64,000 nucleotides of DNA from Nocardioides eburneiflavus. GTDB taxonomy: Bacteria; Actinomycetota; Actinomycetes; Propionibacteriales; Nocardioidaceae. A program made the position numbers and the translations under genes. The number at the start of each line of letters is the position of its first letter. The first letter of the stretch is position 1. Below the pieces are notes generated by a model that had not been told where the DNA came from, ran no database searches, and was given only the letters and a program-made list of their open reading frames with translations. Below are positions 17,285-25,811 of this stretch, one piece after another. The stretch covers positions 1,736,001-1,800,000 of the forward strand of contig NZ_SRRO01000001.1 in assembly GCF_004785795.1 (NCBI RefSeq). Direction: 5' to 3'.

Positions 17285-18181
17285 TCAGGACTTCTTGCTG
17301 GCCGACTTCCTCGCGGACCGCCGGGTGGTGGTGACCTTCGGTGGCGCGGCCTCGGTCGGTGCGGGCTGAGTCGGCGCTGCCTTGGTGGGTGCTGCCTTGG
17401 TCGGCGCTGCCTTGTTCTTCGACGCCGCCCTGGCGCTCGCGGGCCGGGTGCCCTTGAGCCGCACCAGCAGCTGATTGCCCGAGCCCGAGGTCTCGAGGTA
17501 GGGCTGGGCCGCGACGAGCGTGCTGAGCCGGGCGCCCGGTCCGGCGAAGTTGCGGGCGTCGAACGACGGGTGGGTGCGGATGAGCTGGTTGCCCAGGGCG
17601 GGCAGCAGCGCCCAACCGTCGTCGTCCGAGACGGCGTTGACCGCGCGGGTCAGGGCACTCTGGAGGTTGATCGACGGGGTCTTCTCGTCCGTGGCGTCGT
17701 CGGCCTCGTCCTCGGTGTCGTCACCGTCGTCGTCCCGGTCGGTGACCACCGCGAGATCGATGAACTTGTCGCACGCATTGCGCAGCGACTCCGGCGCCTT
17801 GTTCTCGCCGAGGACGTAGACCCTCTTGCCCGACTCGCGCAACCGGTGGGCGAGGCTCGTGAAGTCGCTGTCGCTGGTGACGAGCGCGAAGGCCTCGACG
17901 TTGCCGTCGTAGAGCAGGTCCATCGCGTCGATCACGAGGGCGAGGTCGGTGGAGTTCTTGCCCGACGTGTAGGCGTTCTGGTGCATCGCGCGCAGGCCGA
18001 GGCGGTTGAGCTTGCGCGCCCACTGGGTGAGGTGGGGGTTGGTCCAGTCGCCGTAGACGCGCCGGATCGTCGGGTCGCCGTACTTCGCGACCTCGCCCAG
18101 CACCTCGTCGGCGTACGCCGGCCTGGTGTTGTCGGCGTCGATCATCACCGCGATCCGATCGGCTGCTCCGGTGGACTCCAT
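17285..18181 (-). CDS. NYN-domain protein with OST-HTH-like region and basic tail
   Basis: A 298-residue protein. Residues about 8-150 form an NYN (PIN-like nuclease) domain. It starts I-A-V-M-I-D-A-D-N-T, carries N-S-T-D-L-A-L-V-I-D-A-M-D, and then L-V-T-S-D-S-D-F, which together supply the acidic metal-binding residues. An acidic linker (D-D-D-G-D-D-T-E-D-E) leads to a region like an OST-HTH/LOTUS RNA-binding domain (about 170-245). The tail is Lys/Ala/Pro/Thr-rich with repeats of K-A-A-P-T and ends R-K-S-A-S-K-K-S, like histone H1 tails. It probably cleaves or binds RNA. It is divergent from cgoX. Confidence 0.85.
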   Translation of the reverse strand: MESTGAADRIAVMIDADNTRPAYADEVLGEVAKYGDPTIRRVYGDWTNPHLTQWARKLNRLGLRAMHQNAYTSGKNSTDLALVIDAMDLLYDGNVEAFALVTSDSDFTSLAHRLRESGKRVYVLGENKAPESLRNACDKFIDLAVVTDRDDDGDDTEDEADDATDEKTPSINLQSALTRAVNAVSDDDGWALLPALGNQLIRTHPSFDARNFAGPGARLSTLVAAQPYLETSGSGNQLLVRLKGTRPASARAASKNKAAPTKAAPTKAAPTQPAPTEAAPPKVTTTRRSARKSASKKS

Positions 18182-18236
18182 GCGTGCAGCCTAGGGGGCA
18201 CCCGGCGGACGCTGCCTCCTCTGGCAGGGTGGTGGC

Positions 18237-19586
18237 GTGACGCGTGACGCAGTGGTCGTGGGCGGGGGGATCGCCGGACTGGTCGCGGCCCGGGGCCTCG
18301 CCGCCACCGGTCGCGACGTGCTCCTGCTCGAGGGGTCACCGCAGGTCGGCGGCAAGGTGCGCAGTGCCGAGGTGGCCGGGCTCACGGTCGACGTCGGGGC
18401 CGAGGCCATGCTGGCCCGCCGCCCGGAGGGCCTCGCCCTGGCCACCGAGATCGGCGCCGAGGTGGTCCACCCGACCGCGGTCACGTCCGCCGTCTGGTCG
18501 CGCGGCGCGCTGCGCACGCTGCCGCGCTCGCTGATGGGCGTGCCCCTCGACCTCGACCGACTCGCCGCCAGCGGAGTGCTCAGCCCGGAGGGCCTGGCCC
18601 GCGCGCGCCACGAGCTCGACACCCCCGTGGGCGACGACGTGTCCGTGGGCGACCTGGTCGCGGCGCGGCTCGGCGACGAGCTCGTGGATCGTCTGGTCGA
18701 ACCGCTGCTCGGAGGCGTGTACGCCGGGCACGCCCGCCGCATCTCGGCCGCGGCGGCCGTGCCGCAGCTGCTCGCGATGGCGCGCCGCGGGAGCCTGCTC
18801 GAGCAGGCTGCGGCGGTCCCGCCGTCGACCGCGCCGGTCTTCGCCTCACTTCCCGGCGGCATGGGTCGCCTGCCCGGGCTGGTCGTCGACGGCGGCGGCT
18901 TCGAGGTGCGGACCTCGGCGACCGTGCGCGCGCTGCGGCGTACGGCCGGCGGGTGGGCGCTGACGGTCGGCCCGACGACCCACCCCGAGACGGTCGAGGC
19001 CGCCGCGGTCGTGCTGGCCACCCCCGCGTCGCCCACCGCGCGGCTGCTGGGGGAGGTGCTCCCCGACGCGGCCGCTGAGCTGTCGGCGATCGAGGCTGCG
19101 AGCGTCGCCGTCGTCACGCTCGCCCTCCGCGCGCGGGACGTCCCCGACGCACTCGTCGAGCGGTCCGGCTTCCTCGTGCCACCGGTCGAGCAGCGCACCA
19201 TCAAGGCCTCGACCTTCTCCTTCGCCAAGTGGGCGTGGGTGCGCGACCTCGACCCCGACGTCGTCGTGCTGCGCACCTCGCTGGGCCGCCACGGCGAGGA
19301 GACGACGCTGCAGGCCACCGACGACGGGCTGGTCCGCGTCTCGCTCGCCGACCTCGCCGCGATGGCCGGCATCACCGCCCAGCCGCTCGACACCCACGTC
19401 CAGCGCTGGGGCGGCGGGCTGCCGCAGTACGCCGTCGGCCACCTCGACCGCGTCGCCCGGATCAGGGCCGCGGTCGCGGCACAGCCCGGGCTCGCGGTGT
19501 GCGGGGCGGCGTACGACGGGGTCGGCATCCCGGCGGTGATCGGGTCGGCCCGGCAGGCCGTGGCCTCGGTCACACGGGCAGAATGA
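18237..19586 (+). CDS. cgoX: coproporphyrinogen III oxidase (protoporphyrinogen oxidase family)
   Basis: A 449-residue FAD enzyme (HemG/HemY family). The N-terminal dinucleotide fold V-V-G-G-G-I-A-G-L ends in [15 protein letters not shown] segment lies near residue 55, and the C-terminal FAD contact is Y-D-G-V-G-I-P-A-V. In Gram-positive bacteria and actinobacteria this family oxidises coproporphyrinogen III to coproporphyrin III. The ChdC gene that follows after only four bases supports that route over protoporphyrin formation. The start is a GTG at 18237. Co-transcription with chdC is near certain. Confidence 0.93.
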   Translation: MTRDAVVVGGGIAGLVAARGLAATGRDVLLLEGSPQVGGKVRSAEVAGLTVDVGAEAMLARRPEGLALATEIGAEVVHPTAVTSAVWSRGALRTLPRSLMGVPLDLDRLAASGVLSPEGLARARHELDTPVGDDVSVGDLVAARLGDELVDRLVEPLLGGVYAGHARRISAAAAVPQLLAMARRGSLLEQAAAVPPSTAPVFASLPGGMGRLPGLVVDGGGFEVRTSATVRALRRTAGGWALTVGPTTHPETVEAAAVVLATPASPTARLLGEVLPDAAAELSAIEAASVAVVTLALRARDVPDALVERSGFLVPPVEQRTIKASTFSFAKWAWVRDLDPDVVVLRTSLGRHGEETTLQATDDGLVRVSLADLAAMAGITAQPLDTHVQRWGGGLPQYAVGHLDRVARIRAAVAAQPGLAVCGAAYDGVGIPAVIGSARQAVASVTRAE

Positions 19587-19590
19587 AGCC

Positions 19591-20310
19591 ATGAGCACCG
19601 AGTCCCCCGACGCGAAGACCAACGCCGCCCGCACGCGTGAGCTCAACGACACGATCCGCTACACGATGTGGTCGGTGTTCAGGCTGCGCGACGTCCTCGG
19701 CGACGCCGACCGGGCCGCAGAGGCGACCGACGTCGAGGCGTTGTTCGAGGTGCTCGCCGAGCAGGACGTGACGGTCCGCGGGCTCTACGACGTCAGCGGC
19801 CTGCGCGCCGACTCCGACCTCATGGTGTGGTGGCACGCCGCCGACTCGCAGCAGCTCCAGGGTGCCTACAACGCGTTCCGCCGCACGTCGTTCGGCCGTC
19901 GCCTCGAGCCGGTCTGGTCGCAGATGGCGCTGCACCGTCCGGCGGAGTTCAACAAGTCGCACATCCCGGCGTTCCTCGCCGACGAGGAGCCGCGGGCGCA
20001 CGTGTGCGTCTACCCGTTCGTGCGGTCCTACGAGTGGTACCTCCTCGACGACGCCGAGCGCCGTCGGATGCTGGCCCAGCACGGCCAGCAGGCCCGCGGC
20101 TACGCCGACGTGCGCGCCAACACCGTCGCGTCGTTCGCCCTCGGCGACTACGAGTGGATGCTCGCGTTCGAGGCCGACGAGCTGCACCGCATCGTCGACC
20201 TGATGCGCGACCTGCGCGCCTCCGACGCCCGCCGCCACGTCCGCGAGGAGGTGCCGTTCTACACCGGCGCCCGGGTGACGCCGGCAGAGCTGCTCGGCCG
20301 CCTGCCCTGA
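19591..20310 (+). CDS. chdC: coproheme decarboxylase (HemQ)
   Basis: A 239-residue chlorite-dismutase-fold enzyme that converts coproheme III to haem b, the last step of the coproporphyrin-dependent pathway. The segment [10 protein letters not shown] contains the catalytic Tyr characteristic of actinobacterial HemQ. The [10 protein letters not shown] end is typical, and the proximal His is likely in the M-R-D-L/H-R-I-V region near residue 190. It lies four bases after cgoX. The ferrochelatase gene (cpfC) is not in this window. Confidence 0.95.
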   Translation: MSTESPDAKTNAARTRELNDTIRYTMWSVFRLRDVLGDADRAAEATDVEALFEVLAEQDVTVRGLYDVSGLRADSDLMVWWHAADSQQLQGAYNAFRRTSFGRRLEPVWSQMALHRPAEFNKSHIPAFLADEEPRAHVCVYPFVRSYEWYLLDDAERRRMLAQHGQQARGYADVRANTVASFALGDYEWMLAFEADELHRIVDLMRDLRASDARRHVREEVPFYTGARVTPAELLGRLP

Positions 20311-20348
20311 CGCGGGAACGGCTCGCGGCGCAGTAGCGTCGGAGCATC

Positions 20349-21194
20349 ATGAGGATCTTCACCGCCGCTGCCGTGCTGACCGTCCTGGGCGCCGCCACCG
20401 CCTGCTCCACCGAGGCCGACATGAAGGCCGTCGACCCCTCGGGGTCCGGTGGCTCCGCCGCCTCAGCGCCCTCCGACGGGGCGCCGACACCGGTTCCGGA
20501 CGGCGAGGTCCGTACGCAGGGGCTGGTGATGGTGCTCGACGACGGGGACGGACCCGAGCTGTGCCTCGGCGGCGTCGCCGAGTCGTACCCGCCCCAGTGC
20601 GGCGGCCCGGCGCTGACGGACTTCGAGTGGGGCGACGTGGGCTTCGAGGAGGCCTCAGGTGTGCGGTGGGGCCAGTACGCCCTCACCGGCACCTACGACG
20701 GCACCGCCTTCACCGTCACCGACGCCATCCCGGCCGCCCTCTACGACGTGATGGCCGAGCCGGAGCAGGACCCGCTCGCCGCCGCCTGCGACGACGCCAC
20801 CACCACCGACACCACCAGGGCGACCCCCGAGGACATGGACGCCACCCTGGCCGCGGCCTCCGCGCTGCCGACGTACGCCACGGCGTGGCTGACCGGCAAC
20901 ACCATCAACGTCGCCGTCACCGAGGACGCCGAGGGCGCCGAGGCAGAGCTGCGCAGGACATGGGGCGGGATGCTGTGCGTGACCACGGTCGAGCGCACCG
21001 AGGCCGACCTCAACGAGGTCAACCAGGAGCTGCAGGCGGCGCTGGGCGAGCAGCTGCTGACCAGCGGGTCGTTCGCGCCGGACTCCCTCGACGCTCAGGT
21101 CGTCTTCGACGACGGCTCGATCCAGAAGTGGGCCGACGCGACCTACGGCGAGGGGCTGGTGACGATCAGCTCCGCGCTGGAGCCGGCCGCCTGA
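20349..21194 (+). CDS. secreted lipoprotein of unknown function
   Basis: A 281-residue lipoprotein. The signal peptide ends in a lipobox A-A-T-A-C (Cys about residue 19), then a Gly/Ser/Pro-rich linker to about 50. The rest is acidic. It contains E-L-C-L-G-G-V-A-E-S-Y-P-P-Q-C-G-G, which has two cysteines that could form a disulfide; C-D-D-A and L-C-V-T-T supply two more. I do not recognise a named family; similar proteins are common in Nocardioides-like genomes. It starts 38 bases after chdC on the same strand, and its stop codon directly adjoins that of msrB. Confidence 0.7.
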   Translation: MRIFTAAAVLTVLGAATACSTEADMKAVDPSGSGGSAASAPSDGAPTPVPDGEVRTQGLVMVLDDGDGPELCLGGVAESYPPQCGGPALTDFEWGDVGFEEASGVRWGQYALTGTYDGTAFTVTDAIPAALYDVMAEPEQDPLAAACDDATTTDTTRATPEDMDATLAAASALPTYATAWLTGNTINVAVTEDAEGAEAELRRTWGGMLCVTTVERTEADLNEVNQELQAALGEQLLTSGSFAPDSLDAQVVFDDGSIQKWADATYGEGLVTISSALEPAA

Positions 21195-21593
21195 TCACTT
21201 CTTCTCGTTGAGCGTGATGCTGATCGAGTTGATGCAGTAGCGGTCGCCCGTCGGCGTGCCGAACCCGTCGGGGAAGACGTGGCCGAGGTGCGAGCCGCAC
21301 TTCGCGCAGCGGACCTCGACGCGCTTCATGCCGTGGGAGTTGTCCTCGATGTACTCCACGGTGTCGGTCATCGGCTGGTAGAAGCTCGGCCAGCCGCAGC
21401 CGGAGTGGAACTTGGTGTCGCTGGTGAACAGCTCGGACCCGCAGGCCTTGCACGAGTAGGTGCCCTCGGTCTCGGTGTCGGTGTACTCGCCGGTGAAGGC
21501 GCGCTCGGTGCCGGCCTGGCGCAGCACGGCGTACTCCTCGGGGGTGAGCTCCTCGCGCCACTGCTCGTCGGTCTTCTGCACGTCGTAGGCCAT
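21195..21593 (-). CDS. msrB: peptide-methionine (R)-S-oxide reductase
   Basis: A 132-residue MsrB that reduces the R epimer of methionine sulfoxide in proteins. Two zinc-binding pairs are visible (C-K-A-C-G-S and C-A-K-C-G-S-H-L-G-H). The catalytic Cys lies in D-R-Y-C-I-N-S near residue 122. W-P-S-F-Y-Q and the R-V-E-V-R-C segment are family hallmarks. The length is normal. It is transcribed alone toward the lipoprotein gene; the next 150 bases upstream hold a dispersed repeat. Confidence 0.95.
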   Translation of the reverse strand: MAYDVQKTDEQWREELTPEEYAVLRQAGTERAFTGEYTDTETEGTYSCKACGSELFTSDTKFHSGCGWPSFYQPMTDTVEYIEDNSHGMKRVEVRCAKCGSHLGHVFPDGFGTPTGDRYCINSISITLNEKK

Positions 21594-21639
21594 GGCTCCG
21601 AGTCTACGAGGGCACGCCAGCGCGCGGCCCGGGTCGCTG

Positions 21640-21694
21640 GGTTTCGACGCGCAGTCGCGTGCTCGCAGGCTCGCCCGCGCGCTTGCTCAACCTC
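21640..21694. repeat. GGTTTCGA...CTCAACC intergenic repeat element
   Basis: The stretch begins GGTTTCGACGCGCAGTCGCG and ends GCTTGCTCAACC. The GGTT/AACC ends and internal GCGC/GCGC blocks are inverted. This is the general shape of a short dispersed repeat I associate with high-GC actinobacterial intergenic regions. It lies between msrB and the LigD-type polymerase gene, which diverge. A segment of related sequence appears inside hrpA. Confidence 0.6.
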
Positions 21695-21742
21695 CCGCCC
21701 CACGCCGGGCACGACTGCGTCGTTCCCGGCTAGGGTCGTGAC

Positions 21743-22825
21743 ATGGCGAAGGCGTCGGAGGCGTACGTCCGGGCGGGGGAGCGCGAGGTCAGGATCTCCT
21801 CGCCGGAGCGGGTGATCTACGAGGCGACCGATCGCACGCCCGCGGTGACCAAGCTCATGGTCGCGGAGTACTTCACGAGCGTCGAGGAGGGCCTCATGCG
21901 GGCCCTGCGCGACCGGCCGACGGCCCTGGAGCGGTGGACCTCCGGCGTACGCCCCGGCATGAAGCTGGCGACTGGGCCGCAGGACCGCAACGCCGACGCG
22001 TTCTACCAGAAGCGGGTGCCCAAAGGGGCGCCCGACTACCTCGAGTCGGTGCAGATCACCTTCCCGTCGGGGCGTACGGCCGACGAGATCTGCCCCACCG
22101 AGATCGCGGTGCCGGTGTGGTGCGCGCAGATGGGCACGCTGACCTTCCACCCCTGGCCGGTGCGGCGCGACGACGTCGACCACCCCGACGAGCTGCGCAT
22201 CGACCTCGACCCGCAGCCGGGCACGACCTTCGCCGACGCCGTACGGGTCGCGGGCGTGGCACGTGAGCTGCTGTCGGACCTCGGCATGACCGGCTTCGCG
22301 AAGACCTCGGGCAACCGGGGGATCCACGTCTACGTACGGATCGAGCCGCGGTGGGACTTCGCCGAGGTGCGGCACGCCGCGATCGCGTTCGGTCGCGAGC
22401 TGGAGAAGCGCGACGACGGCGTGACCACGGCGTGGTGGAAGGAGGAGCGGGGGGAGCGGATCTTCGTCGACTTCAACCAGAACACCCGGGACCGCACGAT
22501 CGCCTCGGCCTACTCGCTGCGCCCGATCCCCGGCGCGCCGGTGTCGACCCCCCTGGCGTGGGACGAGCTCTCCGACCTGACCGACCCCCACCACCTCAAC
22601 CTGTTCTCCGTGCCCTCGCGCCTCATGCTGGACGGCGACCCGTGGGAGGGGATCGACGACGTGCACCACTCGCTCCAGCCCCTGCTGGACCTGTGGGACG
22701 AGCACCCGGTCGAGCTCAACTTCCCGCCCGACCACCCCAAGATGCCCGGTGAGCCGCCGCGGGTGCAGCCGAGCAAGAAGGTCGAGGCGCACTGGGACGC
22801 CGAGGGGAACCGGATCGCCGACTGA
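21743..22825 (+). CDS. LigD-type polymerase/primase domain protein
   Basis: A 360-residue stand-alone PolDom of the bacterial non-homologous end-joining system (archaeo-eukaryotic primase fold). The catalytic acidic motif is R-I-D-L-D-P near residue 155. The nucleotide-binding S-G-N-R-G-I-H-V-Y follows near 193, with F-V-D-F-N-Q-N later supplying the third Asp. This domain adds nucleotides, preferentially ribonucleotides, at broken DNA ends. Here it is not fused to ligase or nuclease domains. A separate ATP-dependent ligase gene lies at 27755-28876 on the other strand. Ku is not in the window. Confidence 0.9.
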   Translation: MAKASEAYVRAGEREVRISSPERVIYEATDRTPAVTKLMVAEYFTSVEEGLMRALRDRPTALERWTSGVRPGMKLATGPQDRNADAFYQKRVPKGAPDYLESVQITFPSGRTADEICPTEIAVPVWCAQMGTLTFHPWPVRRDDVDHPDELRIDLDPQPGTTFADAVRVAGVARELLSDLGMTGFAKTSGNRGIHVYVRIEPRWDFAEVRHAAIAFGRELEKRDDGVTTAWWKEERGERIFVDFNQNTRDRTIASAYSLRPIPGAPVSTPLAWDELSDLTDPHHLNLFSVPSRLMLDGDPWEGIDDVHHSLQPLLDLWDEHPVELNFPPDHPKMPGEPPRVQPSKKVEAHWDAEGNRIAD

Positions 22826-22833
22826 GCCTCGCA

Positions 22834-22964
22834 GCGGTGCCGCAGCCACATCCTGAGCACGGGGAATGTGGGTCACCCACCGCCGTACGGCGTGGCGAGC
22901 GCGACTCGCCGAGGAAGCGGTGCCACAGCCACCTCAGCCAGCCAGGAAATGTGGCTCACGCACC
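22834..22964. repeat. two direct copies of a GCGGTGCC...CCACAT...ATGTGG repeat
   Basis: Copy 1 (22834-22880) and copy 2 (22918-22964) both begin GCGGTGCCRCAGCCAC. Both run through a non-conserved middle to a GAAATGTGG or GGAATGTGG block and end in a TCAC..CACC stretch. Within each copy CCACAT or CCAC can pair with ATGTGG, forming a small stem-loop. The copies fill the gap between the polymerase gene and the glycosyltransferase-Stealth gene. Confidence 0.75.
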
Positions 22965-22966
22965 AC

Positions 22967-25723
22967 TCAGCCGAGCTCCCAGGGCGCCGCGATCGGGAAG
23001 TACTGCTCGAGGAACTCGTGGAGCAGCCCGTCGGCGCGCTCCTCGTCGAAGGCGGCGAGGAGGTTGTCGGCCACGCAGAAGAAGTCGCGGTCGCGCTTGA
23101 GCATCTGCCGGAGCTGGACCGGCAGCTGCTGGTGGCCGAGGTCGACGTAGCCGTGGTGGGCGCTGGCCCGGAAGGCCTGACCGGTGATCAGCCCGTAGCT
23201 CTGCGCGAAGGAGGAGAGCATCGACAGGTCCGTCTCCGAGCGGAACGGGGCGTGGGTGGTGCGGGAGACCTCGTCGGGGAAGCGGGCCGAGATCTCCTCG
23301 AGGGTCGTACGCCGCTGCGGGTGCGGGCTGTGCATCATCGTGTGGGTCAGCGTGACTCCGAAGGCCTCGGCCAGGAGGCGGCGGTTGTTCTGCGCGGCCG
23401 AGAGGTAGGGCCGGTCGTCGGTGCCGGGCAGGCCGACGGCGCGGTGGTCGGCGACGAAGGCGGCGTACTGCCCGCCGGGCGCGAAGAAGTGCTCCTTGCG
23501 TCGCGGCCGCCCGAGGAACACGTCGTCGTTGACGTAGACGAAGTGGTCGGCGAGGCCGGGCACGGCGTGCAGCCGGGTCTCGATCGCGTGCGAGCTGAAG
23601 GTCGGCAGCGCCGAGTCCGGGAGGATGTCGCGGTGGTCGACCACGCGTACGCGGTCGTGCGAGGTGTCGAGCCAGGCCGGCACCTGGCCGGCGGTGACGA
23701 GGTGGATGCGGCGCACCCACGGCGCGAAGAGGTGGATGCTGCGCATTGAGTAGCGCAGCTCGTCGCGGCTGCGGTAGCGCGAGGCGCCACTCGCCCGGGC
23801 GCTCGGAGTGCCGCCGAGCCCGGTGATCCGCTCGTCGCGGGCAGCCAGCCACGCCTCGTCGTCGCCGTCGACCCAGGTGTAGACGACGTCCACGTCGAAG
23901 CGGCAGTCGTCGACCGTCGGCAGCGCCATCAGCTCGAGCGTGGGCACCTCGACGCCCTCGACGGTGGTCGTGGTGCGCGGGGTGCCGGCCGGGACGCGGT
24001 CGCCCCAGCGGTTGGGGCCGGGTGCGAGCAGGTCGCCGTCGGTGGACTCCTCCCAGAACTGCACGCCCACCTCGACGCCCTCGCCGAGGACGCCGTCGTG
24101 GCCTCCGCGCATCGGCCACGGCTCGAGGAAGAGCGAGGCCGTCCGGGTCCGGGCGAGCTCCTCGGTCATCGCCGTCACCGTGCCGCGTCGCTCGGGCCAG
24201 CCGCGCTCGGCGGGGTCGCGCACCGACAGCCAGTCGGGGACCGCGCCCGTGGCGAGCGACGCGAGGAAGTCGCCGCGACGTGACGACGGCACGACGACCA
24301 GCGGGTGCGGGTCGAGGCCGCGGGCGGGCACGACGAACCAGCCCTCGCCGGTCGCGGCGGCCGCGGCGGTGAGGGCGGTCAGCGCTGCCGTACGCGCCTG
24401 GGCGGGCGTGACGCCCGCGGCTCCTGTCGTGTCGGGCAGGTCGCCGAGCGGGCCCGGGCGGAGGCCGTGCAGCACGCGGCGCGGCGCGAGCGGGTCGGCG
24501 CGGCGGGCGACCGCCGTACGGAACGTCTCCACCCACTGCGCGGCGAGGAGTCGGCCGTCCCACCGCTCCGAGCGCTCGAGCGCGGCGGCCCCCAGGCTCG
24601 TGCGGAGGTCGTCGTCGGTGGCGATGCGCAGCATCGCGGCGGCGAGCGCGGCCTTGGAGCCCGGCGGGACGAGGAGCCCGTCGACGTCGTGGGTGATGAT
24701 CTCGCGCGGGCCCGACGGGCAGTCGTAGGACACCGGCGGCACGCCCGCCGACATCGCCTCCTGCAGGACCAGGGGATAGCCCTCGCCCCGCGACGCGAGC
24801 ACGGCGACGCTCGCTCGGGCCCACTCGGCCGCCAGGTCGTCGGTCGACCCGGGGAGGCGTACGCGATCCTCGAGACCGAGCTTGCGCACCTGCGCGGCCA
24901 GGTTGTCGGCGCGCGGTCCGTCGCCCCAGACGGTCAGCGTCCAGCCGGGCACCTGCTCGTGGATGCGCCAGAAGGCGTCGACGACGTGCTCGAACTGCTT
25001 CTCCGGTGCGAGCCGGCCGGCCGTCACGAAGGCCTGCTGGTCCAGCGGGGAGCGCGCCTGCGCGTGGGCGGGCAGCGGGTTCGGGATCACCTGGAGCTCG
25101 GGTGCGGCACCGCCGAGGCGACCGGCGAGCCACCGCGACATCGACTCGGTCAGCGACACGACGACGTCGGCACGGGGGGCGAACTGGAGCAGCGCGCCGA
25201 GGTCGTTGACCCGGCTGGAGGAGGCGCGGTGCTCCTGGTGCACCAGAGCGACGTCGTCGGGAGCGAGCTGGGCGACGACGGCGAGCAGCTCGGGAGTGGT
25301 GGTGACGAGCACGTCGGCCTCGATCGCACCGAGCGCCTCGCGCATCGTGGCGTCGGTCAGACCGTTGTAGAGGGCGTCCCAGCTGCGCGGCACGATCACC
25401 GACTCCCGATCGGCGAGCTCCGGTGCATGGCTGCCGCGGACCGCGGCGGGACGCTCGCCGCGTACGTCGACGAGGTAGGTGACCTCGAGCCCGTCGGCGA
25501 GCCGGTAGTGCGTCGAGGCGCCGCTGCGGGTCACGCTGAGGATGCGCACCCGGTGGCCCTCGTCCAGGGAGAGCAGCGCGTTGGCCTGCTCGATGCCCGA
25601 GCGGGCGGTGCCGCCCATGCCGTCGGCGTTGAACAGGACGAAGACGATGTCGAGCGGGCCGTCGCGGCGTACGCGGCGTACCGCCGAGCGCACCTTCCCA
25701 CCGAGCCTCTCGGTCAGTGCCAC
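22967..25723 (-). CDS. glycosyltransferase family 4 / Stealth phosphotransferase fusion
   Basis: A 918-residue bifunctional-looking protein, starting at a GTG preceded by an AGGAGGA site 12 bases away. The N-terminal ~410 residues are a GT-B glycosyltransferase with A-G-R-L-A-P-E-K-Q-F and the E-G-Y-P-L-V-L-Q-E motif. A linker of about 190 residues follows. The C-terminal ~310 residues start at D-V-V-Y-T-W-V-D-G (about 608), the first conserved region of Stealth proteins; later Stealth blocks include F-V-Y-V-N-D-D-V-F-L-G. Stealth domains transfer hexose-1-phosphate to capsule-like polymers. The fusion may build a phosphosugar-containing surface glycan. It is divergent from the sulfotransferase-like gene. 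Confidence 0.88.
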   Translation of the reverse strand: MALTERLGGKVRSAVRRVRRDGPLDIVFVLFNADGMGGTARSGIEQANALLSLDEGHRVRILSVTRSGASTHYRLADGLEVTYLVDVRGERPAAVRGSHAPELADRESVIVPRSWDALYNGLTDATMREALGAIEADVLVTTTPELLAVVAQLAPDDVALVHQEHRASSSRVNDLGALLQFAPRADVVVSLTESMSRWLAGRLGGAAPELQVIPNPLPAHAQARSPLDQQAFVTAGRLAPEKQFEHVVDAFWRIHEQVPGWTLTVWGDGPRADNLAAQVRKLGLEDRVRLPGSTDDLAAEWARASVAVLASRGEGYPLVLQEAMSAGVPPVSYDCPSGPREIITHDVDGLLVPPGSKAALAAAMLRIATDDDLRTSLGAAALERSERWDGRLLAAQWVETFRTAVARRADPLAPRRVLHGLRPGPLGDLPDTTGAAGVTPAQARTAALTALTAAAAATGEGWFVVPARGLDPHPLVVVPSSRRGDFLASLATGAVPDWLSVRDPAERGWPERRGTVTAMTEELARTRTASLFLEPWPMRGGHDGVLGEGVEVGVQFWEESTDGDLLAPGPNRWGDRVPAGTPRTTTTVEGVEVPTLELMALPTVDDCRFDVDVVYTWVDGDDEAWLAARDERITGLGGTPSARASGASRYRSRDELRYSMRSIHLFAPWVRRIHLVTAGQVPAWLDTSHDRVRVVDHRDILPDSALPTFSSHAIETRLHAVPGLADHFVYVNDDVFLGRPRRKEHFFAPGGQYAAFVADHRAVGLPGTDDRPYLSAAQNNRRLLAEAFGVTLTHTMMHSPHPQRRTTLEEISARFPDEVSRTTHAPFRSETDLSMLSSFAQSYGLITGQAFRASAHHGYVDLGHQQLPVQLRQMLKRDRDFFCVADNLLAAFDEERADGLLHEFLEQYFPIAAPWELG

Positions 25724-25811
25724 GTGGCCCTCAGTCCTCCTTCGTCGACGCCTCCGCCGAACGGTCGGCACGATCCTAGGGGGAGGCGGTCCGGCCGATA
25801 GGGTGAGCCGC

